DNA from: WSXY01 sp038325105
GTDB lineage: Bacteria > Actinomycetota > Coriobacteriia > Anaerosomatales > Anaerosomataceae
DNA: 64,000 nucleotides
NCBI GenBank assembly: GCA_038325105.1
Contig: JBBQIR010000002.1
Location: forward strand, 1-64,000
Direction: 5' to 3'
In this document: in pieces, positions 59,069 to 64,000 of the stretch
Position numbering within the stretch: the first letter of the stretch is position 1
How the letters are laid out: the number at the start of each line of letters is the position of its first letter
The notes under the pieces: model-generated
Seen by the model: only the letters and a program-made list of their open reading frames with translations
Databases searched by the model: none
Told to the model about the DNA's origin: nothing
Program-made: the position numbers and the translations under genes

Positions 59069-60760
59069 ATGCTCGGTGCTACGTCGCTCACACATGGCGA
59101 ATTCGTCGCCGTCGACATTGAGACCACTGGTTGCCGCCCCGGTAACAGCGGCATCATTGAAATCGGTGCGGTCCTCGTTAAGGCCGGCGTGATCACCGAT
59201 CACTTCCAAACCCTCGTGCGTTCCGACGAACCCATTCCACCGGCGATCCAGGCACTGACCGGCATCGACGACGGTATGGTCGCCAACGCGCCCGGTGTCG
59301 AAGAGGTCATGCACGGATTGCGGGACTTCGTGGGCGATGCCGTGCTCGTGGCCCACAACCACCGGTTCGACATGGGGTTTCTCGACTACGAGGCCGAGCG
59401 CGCGTGGGGCACCTCGTTCCCTCGACCTGTTCTCGACACGCTGACCCTCGCCCGTCGGCTTCACCCGGAACTCGATCGTCACAACCTCCGGGTACTGGCG
59501 TCGTACTACGGCGTCGATGCGATTCCGAACCACAGGGCGCCCGCCGACGCACTCGCGACAGCACAGATTCTCCAGCACATGCTGCTCGAACTCCTCGCTC
59601 AGGGGTTCGGCACGGCCGAAGATGTCGCTCGCTTCTGCGGTCAGGCCCGGCAGGGTGTGCTCGCAAGCAAGCTCGTTCTGGCGACGCATCTCCCCGACTC
59701 CTCGGGGGTGTACCTGTTCAGGGACGCAGACGGCCAGGTCATCTATATCGGGCGGGCGAAGAACCTGCGCATGCGGGTCCGAGGGTATTTCTACGGGCCG
59801 ACGGAAGCCGGACATTCACACCCGGCCGGCGAAGCGTCGTCAGTACAGCATCTGGCCTGTGCGTCAGATCTTGACGCGCTTCTCATCGAGAGCCGACTCG
59901 TGGCGCGCTACCAGCCCCGGTTCAACAAGGATCAGCAGCGCGGTCGGTCGCTCGCGTACATTCGCGTGGACGTCGCGTCGCGCTTCCCGTCGTTCCGGGT
60001 GGTCAAGCGCCGCCCCAAGACAGGTCTCCTCATCGGGCCGCTCACCAACGTGTGGGCCGCCGAGACACTCACAAGCACGCTCCAGCAGCGCTACGGTCTC
60101 AGACGATGCACGCGCCGACTTGGTGGGGAACCGTGTGCGTGTGCCGAACGCGACGCGGCTGCGTGCCCCCGCCCATGCCTCGGAGCGATATCACCGGAGG
60201 AGTACCGGCGTCGCGTCGATGCCGCTCTCGGTGTGTTCGATGGTGGTGCATTGCGCTTCCGCGCTTCTCTCCAGGCGCTCCGTGAACGCGCTGCCTCGGA
60301 TCTTCACTACGAGGAAGCCATCTTGCACCGGGACGCTATTCGGGCGCTCGATCGCACGATATCGGGACTTCAGGTCGTGCGCGGCGCTGTTGCGGAGCCC
60401 GGGCTGGCCATCGTCGAGGGCCACAACGAGGCCATCGTCATCCACCTCGTCCGACACGGGCGCCTCGGCCGGACACTGCGTTTCTCGCGCGATCAGGTTG
60501 GCAGCGGCGCTGTCGACGACGTCTTGCGCCGAGCCGTCGCGCGCGTCTGCTCGGAGGAACGCATGGCCGAGGACGCCTTCGACATATCGCCGCGACATCT
60601 CCGGGATATCTTTGTCATCGACACGTACCGCAGACAACACATGCCCTCGGAGGTCCTCTACGCTGGGGATGCGAAGCAGTTCGCTTCGCACATTGCCTCG
60701 CTCATTCGGCGCCGGACCCGGGTCCCAAAGAAGCTGCACGCAGTTCCCTCAGCCGACTGA
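59069..60760 (+). CDS. DEDDh exonuclease fused to a UvrC-like GIY-YIG nuclease
   Basis: About 563 aa. Residues 5-175 are a DnaQ-type exonuclease (VAVDIETTGCRPGNSGIIEIG, LVAHNHRFDMGFLD, HRAPADALATA). Residues 205-290 form a GIY-YIG domain (GVYLFRDADGQVIYIGRAKNL) as in UvrC N-termini and Cho; a UvrC-like Cys-rich and helical part follows. Related fusions are known in actinobacteria. It likely acts in excision or mismatch-type repair. ATG 59069 or TTG 59060 may be the start; no strong ribosome site separates them. Its 3-prime end overlaps nfo on the opposite strand by 59 nt. Confidence 0.9.
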   Translation: MLGATSLTHGEFVAVDIETTGCRPGNSGIIEIGAVLVKAGVITDHFQTLVRSDEPIPPAIQALTGIDDGMVANAPGVEEVMHGLRDFVGDAVLVAHNHRFDMGFLDYEAERAWGTSFPRPVLDTLTLARRLHPELDRHNLRVLASYYGVDAIPNHRAPADALATAQILQHMLLELLAQGFGTAEDVARFCGQARQGVLASKLVLATHLPDSSGVYLFRDADGQVIYIGRAKNLRMRVRGYFYGPTEAGHSHPAGEASSVQHLACASDLDALLIESRLVARYQPRFNKDQQRGRSLAYIRVDVASRFPSFRVVKRRPKTGLLIGPLTNVWAAETLTSTLQQRYGLRRCTRRLGGEPCACAERDAAACPRPCLGAISPEEYRRRVDAALGVFDGGALRFRASLQALRERAASDLHYEEAILHRDAIRALDRTISGLQVVRGAVAEPGLAIVEGHNEAIVIHLVRHGRLGRTLRFSRDQVGSGAVDDVLRRAVARVCSEERMAEDAFDISPRHLRDIFVIDTYRRQHMPSEVLYAGDAKQFASHIASLIRRRTRVPKKLHAVPSAD

Positions 60761-61574
60761 CGCTCACCACGTCCTTCTCCGGAATCTCACCCGACATCTC
60801 TACGATTGCGGCCGCTTCCGAGAGGCGCGTGTCGGCGAACATCCTGGCGAATCCGTCCGTGCCGATCGTCCCCTCACCCACCCACGCGTGGCGGTCACGG
60901 TGGGCGCCGGCTTCAAAGGTGGAATCGTTCGCGTGCACGACTCGGATGCGCCCCGGACCGCAGCATGACTCAAGCCCGCCGACGAAACCGTTCCAGCCAG
61001 TTTCATCCGAGAGGTCCCAGCCCGCCGCATGGGCGTGGCAGGTATCGAGGCACACGTCGAGCCGCTCCCGCCAGTCGCTATCGAGGAGCCCAAGGACTGC
61101 GCCGATCTCCTCGGGACCGTTGCCGAACGTGGTGCCGGCACCGGCGGTGTTCTCAAGCAGCAGCACGCCCGAAGGGGCGACCGCCAACGCCCGCTCAATG
61201 CCGTCCGCGATACGACGCGCCCCGAGTGCCCTATCCCCGGTGCGGTTCGTCCCCATGTGGGTGACCGTCGCGTCGGCGCCGAGGAGGGCTGCGCGGTCGA
61301 GTTCATCGGCGAGTGCCCGCCAGGAGCGCTCCCAGAGCGCGTCGTCCTCCGAGCCAAGGTTGATGAGGTACGCGGTGTGCGTACATACGAAGCCGATCGA
61401 CGAGGCAGCGCGCCGTTTCCCAAACGCGCGGGCGACCTCCGGGACGATGCTCCTCGAGCGCCACTGGCGGGGCGACTTCGCGAAGACCTGGATTGCCTCG
61501 CACCCGACACTTTCGGCGTAGTCGATCGAGGCGGGAAAGCCGTCACCGACGCCAACGTGTGCACCAATGAGCAC
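60702..61574 (-). CDS. nfo: Deoxyribonuclease IV (endonuclease IV)
   Basis: An AP endonuclease of the TIM-barrel Nfo family, 290 aa: LIGAHVGVGDG, AIQVFAKSPRQWRS, TVTHMGTNRTGD, LLLENTAGAGTTFG, VCLDTCHAHAAGWDL and VVHANDSTFEAGAHRDRHAWVGEGTIG. The zinc ligands His, Glu and Asp are in these blocks. The start is GTG 61574, with AAGGAG 5 nt upstream. Its last 59 bp overlap the end of the convergent exonuclease gene, and both reading frames look real. Confidence 0.94.
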   Translation of the reverse strand: MLIGAHVGVGDGFPASIDYAESVGCEAIQVFAKSPRQWRSRSIVPEVARAFGKRRAASSIGFVCTHTAYLINLGSEDDALWERSWRALADELDRAALLGADATVTHMGTNRTGDRALGARRIADGIERALAVAPSGVLLLENTAGAGTTFGNGPEEIGAVLGLLDSDWRERLDVCLDTCHAHAAGWDLSDETGWNGFVGGLESCCGPGRIRVVHANDSTFEAGAHRDRHAWVGEGTIGTDGFARMFADTRLSEAAAIVEMSGEIPEKDVVSVSRLRELRAASLGPGSGAE

Positions 61575-61647
61575 GGGGACTCCTTTTGACTGGGGCGTCC
61601 AGTTTACCAAGAGAGAAGCCCGTGGGCGCGTCCCCCGGTCGTACGGG

Positions 61648-61676
61648 TTTCGGGTGTCGCACGAGGGAACTACACT
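61648..61676 (+). promoter_or_regulatory. dinB: Promoter giving a leaderless dinB message
   Basis: -35-like TTTCGG (61648-61653), a 17-nt spacer and -10 TACACT (61671-61676), 6 nt before ATG 61683. There is no ribosome site. Confidence 0.45.
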
Positions 61677-61682
61677 GTGGGC

Positions 61683-62909
61683 ATGATTGATTCGATCGAC
61701 AGACCATGGAACGGACGCGCCGTGGCCCACATGGACATGGACGCGTTCTTCGCTGCGGTCGAACAGCTCGATCACCCCGAGCTCAGGGGCAAGCCGGTAA
61801 TTGTGGGCGGAGACCCGACGAAGCGCGGCGTGGTGTCCACGTGCTCGTACGAGGCACGCCGATTCGGTGTCCGCTCGGCGATGCCGTCGGCGCAGGCGCA
61901 ACGGCTGTGTCCGGATGCCGTATGGGTGACCTCGCACTTCGGCCGCTACGGCGATATGTCGCGGGCTGTTCGCGCGATTCTGGAGACGTATACGCCGCAC
62001 GTAGAGCCGACCTCGATAGACGAGGCGTACCTCGATATCACGCCAGGTGCGACCGGCGAGCATCCGCTCTCGATCGCACGTCGTATACAGGCCGAGGTCG
62101 ATACGCTCGGACTATCGTGCTCCATCGGCTTGGGATCATGTAAGACGATCGCGAAGATCGCATCCGACCACCAGAAACCGCATGGGATCACCGTGGTGTG
62201 GCCCGGCGAGGAAGCGGAGTTCCTGGCGCCGCTTCCGGTGAGGGTGCTGCCGGGCGTCGGGGCTCGTACGGCAACGCAGCTCGCGCGTGTCGGTATCCGG
62301 CGACTTGGCGAGCTTGCCGCGCTCGACGATGCGACCGCCCGCGACTTCCTCGGCAGATACGGGCCCGACCTCACGGCGCGTGCACGGGGAATCGACTCGC
62401 GCCCGGTGCACTACGAGCGCGACCCGAAGTCGGTCTCCAACGAGCACACGTTCGAGACCGACGTCCGCGAACGGGCCGAAGTGGAGCGGGCGCTCTCGGG
62501 GCTCGTGTCACACGTGGCGGAGCGTCTCCGCAGAAGCGGCCTCGCTGCGCGCACGTTCACCGTGAAGCTGCGGTATGCGGACTTCACCACGCCGACTATT
62601 CGGCGGACCGTGGATGTCGCCACCGACCTTCCCGAGGAGATGCTGCCCGTCGCGATCGAGCTGCTGCGGCAGTCCTGGTCACCGGGCGCTGGACTGCGTC
62701 TCATCGGCTTCGGGACGAGCGGCTTCGAGGAGACTGCCGTGCAGCTCGGGCTGTTCGGCGACGACGCCGGGGCCGATGAGCGGCCACGGCGCAAAGCCCT
62801 TGCCGAGGGAGTCGACGCGGTCAAAGCGCGCTTCGGCGACGGTGCGATCAGTCGCGGCATCGATGCGCGTCACGAGGGTCCCGCCGGTCCCGACACCAAG
62901 CCGCTTTAG
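61683..62909 (+). CDS. dinB: DNA polymerase IV (DinB, Y family)
   Basis: 408 aa. The catalytic residues are intact: MDMDAFFAAVEQ, SYEARRFGVRSAMPS and TSIDEAYLDI (Asp-Glu pair). Helix-hairpin-helix LPGVGARTATQL and the little-finger domain follow. A beta-clamp-binding motif QLGLF is near the C-terminus (AVQLGLFGDD). The start is ATG 61683; GTG 61677 is possible. The facing polymerase gene is DnaE2-like, a pairing that recalls mutasome cassettes. I saw no clear LexA box. Confidence 0.95.
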   Translation: MIDSIDRPWNGRAVAHMDMDAFFAAVEQLDHPELRGKPVIVGGDPTKRGVVSTCSYEARRFGVRSAMPSAQAQRLCPDAVWVTSHFGRYGDMSRAVRAILETYTPHVEPTSIDEAYLDITPGATGEHPLSIARRIQAEVDTLGLSCSIGLGSCKTIAKIASDHQKPHGITVVWPGEEAEFLAPLPVRVLPGVGARTATQLARVGIRRLGELAALDDATARDFLGRYGPDLTARARGIDSRPVHYERDPKSVSNEHTFETDVRERAEVERALSGLVSHVAERLRRSGLAARTFTVKLRYADFTTPTIRRTVDVATDLPEEMLPVAIELLRQSWSPGAGLRLIGFGTSGFEETAVQLGLFGDDAGADERPRRKALAEGVDAVKARFGDGAISRGIDARHEGPAGPDTKPL

Positions 62910-64000
62910 TCGCTCGCTCCGGTCTTCGTAGCCGCCATCGCCGCCGCTTCAGCTGCCGCCCACGACTCCTCTTCGGGCGCTCCCGCTCCACCAAGCGACG
63001 GTCCCATCGGCCCGCTCGGCACGCCGCGCCGCATGCGCACCGGTGCGCCCGCGGTCGTGCGTACGATGTAGGGCTCGATGCGGTCGGCGACGATCGCGAT
63101 GCCTCGCTCGTGGTTGTTCTGGAGCACGCCGTCGATGAGGTACGCGCGGTGTTTCACGATCGTCTCCCCAGCCCGGTTGAGCGCGTCTTCAAACACGACG
63201 ACGTCGAGGAGCCCCGTCGGGTCTTCCAGCGTGAGAAAGCACGTGCGCTTACCCGAGCGCGTCCTCGGCGTCTGCGCGCGCTCGCGAACACCCGCTACCC
63301 GCACGCGGGTGCGGTCCTCAAGACGCGGCAAGTCGCGCGCCCACGTGACGCCCCGGCGCTCAAGGTCCGCGCGCGCCAGCGCGAGCGGGTGGCACTCAAG
63401 CGAGAGCCCCACGATCTCAAGCTCGGCCGAGAGACGCCGCGCGCGAGACCAGCCCGAGACGTGCGTCGGGTCCTCGGGCTCGCGCGCTTTCGCGGGTGCA
63501 AGCACGAGCACGTCGTCGCCGGCCACACCTTCCCGGGCGATGACGGCTTTCATCTCCGGCAGCAACGCGAGAAGTTCATCGCGGGTTGGCGGACGTCCGG
63601 CGTCTGTGCTGCCGAGTCCGTCAAGCGCACCGACGCGGATGAGACTCTCGGCGGCGGGTGCCTCGGCACGCGTTCGGCGCAGAAAGTCGGCGAGGTCGCG
63701 GAAGGGCCGCACCGCCCGCTCGCGCATGATGGTCTCAGGGAGACGCTTCGTCATCTCGTGGACGTCGCGGAACCCCACGCGGATCGAACGGCCATCATCT
63801 TCGACGGTGTAGAGGCCGTCCGACGCGTTCACGTGCGGTGGCAGGATGCCGATACCGTGACGCCGCGCGTCGTTGACCACAAGGCGTGGTGTGTAGAAAC
63901 CCATCGGCTCGTTGTTGAGGAGCGAGGCGGCGAACTCGGCCGGGTAGTAGCGCTTGAGCCACGCGCTCGCGTACGAGACGACCGCGAAGCACGCCGCGTG
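62906..64000 (-). CDS. dnaE2: DnaE2/ImuC-type DNA polymerase III alpha subunit (partial, C-terminal part)
   Basis: The last 364 residues; the gene continues beyond base 64000 in frame (YASAWLKRYYPAEFAASLL precedes MGFYTPRLVVNDARRHG). EPMGFY, VNASDG, RPFRDLADFLRR, LSLECHPLALARA and the C-terminal OB fold (RTCFLTLEDPTGLLDVVVF) match the error-prone DnaE2 group better than DnaE1. The end is Ala-rich and lacks an evident clamp motif. The stop overlaps the dinB stop by 4 nt on the opposite strand. Pol III alpha of another subtype remains possible. Confidence 0.85.
   Translation of the reverse strand, partial: HAACFAVVSYASAWLKRYYPAEFAASLLNNEPMGFYTPRLVVNDARRHGIGILPPHVNASDGLYTVEDDGRSIRVGFRDVHEMTKRLPETIMRERAVRPFRDLADFLRRTRAEAPAAESLIRVGALDGLGSTDAGRPPTRDELLALLPEMKAVIAREGVAGDDVLVLAPAKAREPEDPTHVSGWSRARRLSAELEIVGLSLECHPLALARADLERRGVTWARDLPRLEDRTRVRVAGVRERAQTPRTRSGKRTCFLTLEDPTGLLDVVVFEDALNRAGETIVKHRAYLIDGVLQNNHERGIAIVADRIEPYIVRTTAGAPVRMRRGVPSGPMGPSLGGAGAPEEESWAAAEAAAMAATKTGASD

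Overview
This window is a GC-rich bacterial chromosome segment that is almost entirely housekeeping DNA. It most likely comes from Actinomycetota, probably Coriobacteriia or a related anaerobic lineage. Actinobacterial signs are a WhiG/FliA-type sigma factor, a SepIVA-like gene beside the DUF177-rpmF pair, frequent GTG and TTG starts, GTGA/ATGA stop-start overlaps and several probably leaderless genes. Firmicute-like traits that Coriobacteriia also tend to carry are FabK in place of FabI, a plsX-fabHDG cluster, Asp23/FakA/DegV, ThiT under a TPP riboswitch, and an S-box-like leader on metK. ADP-forming acetyl-CoA synthetase suggests an anaerobic, acetate-producing or acetate-handling metabolism. 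The taxonomic placement is inference; I saw no rRNA gene.

Layout. Bases 1-34604 are all on the minus strand, so transcription runs from high to low coordinates. In that direction: asp23-fakA-degV-recG-rsmD-coaD-sepIVA-like-DUF177-rpmF (34604-27230) joins exogenous fatty-acid use, CoA synthesis and division. Then acs-DRTGG protein-plsX-fabH-fabK-fabD-fabG-acpP-fabK-like-fabF (27173-16703) is a type II fatty acid synthesis cluster. Next come rnc-smc-ftsY-lepB2-ffh (16706-9502), then rpsP-khpA-rimM-trmD-lepB (9397-6704), rplS, and rnhB-yraN-comM-dprA-trmFO-xerC-sigma factor (6165-1). Many neighbours overlap by exactly 4 nt, implying translational coupling.

Bases 34605-48683 start with a divergent promoter region and rpmB (plus strand). 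A minus-strand stretch follows: a GAF/HD-GYP signalling protein, a TPP-riboswitch thiT-thiN unit, an M23 peptidase and a PASTA/degenerate-amidase protein. fmdB (plus) comes next, then glpX, rsmB-fmt-def, priA, and metK behind a SAM riboswitch.

Bases 48684-64000 are mixed in strand: a PsiE-like membrane protein, gltX, tRNA-Gln(CTG), tRNA-Glu(CTC), glnS, a GYF_2-TM-subtilisin protein and rnpB (all plus). An orphan ChlI/ChlD-type chelatase and an acidic Cys-tailed protein of unknown function are on the minus strand. The end is a DNA repair cluster: an exonuclease/GIY-YIG fusion, endonuclease IV, DinB and a truncated DnaE2-like polymerase.

I found no transposase, prophage, CRISPR array or obvious defence system. 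The best candidates for undescribed biology are the GYF_2-anchored protease, the acidic Cys-tailed protein beside the chelatase, the PASTA protein with a dead amidase fold, the repeat-extended S16, and the variant SAM leader.
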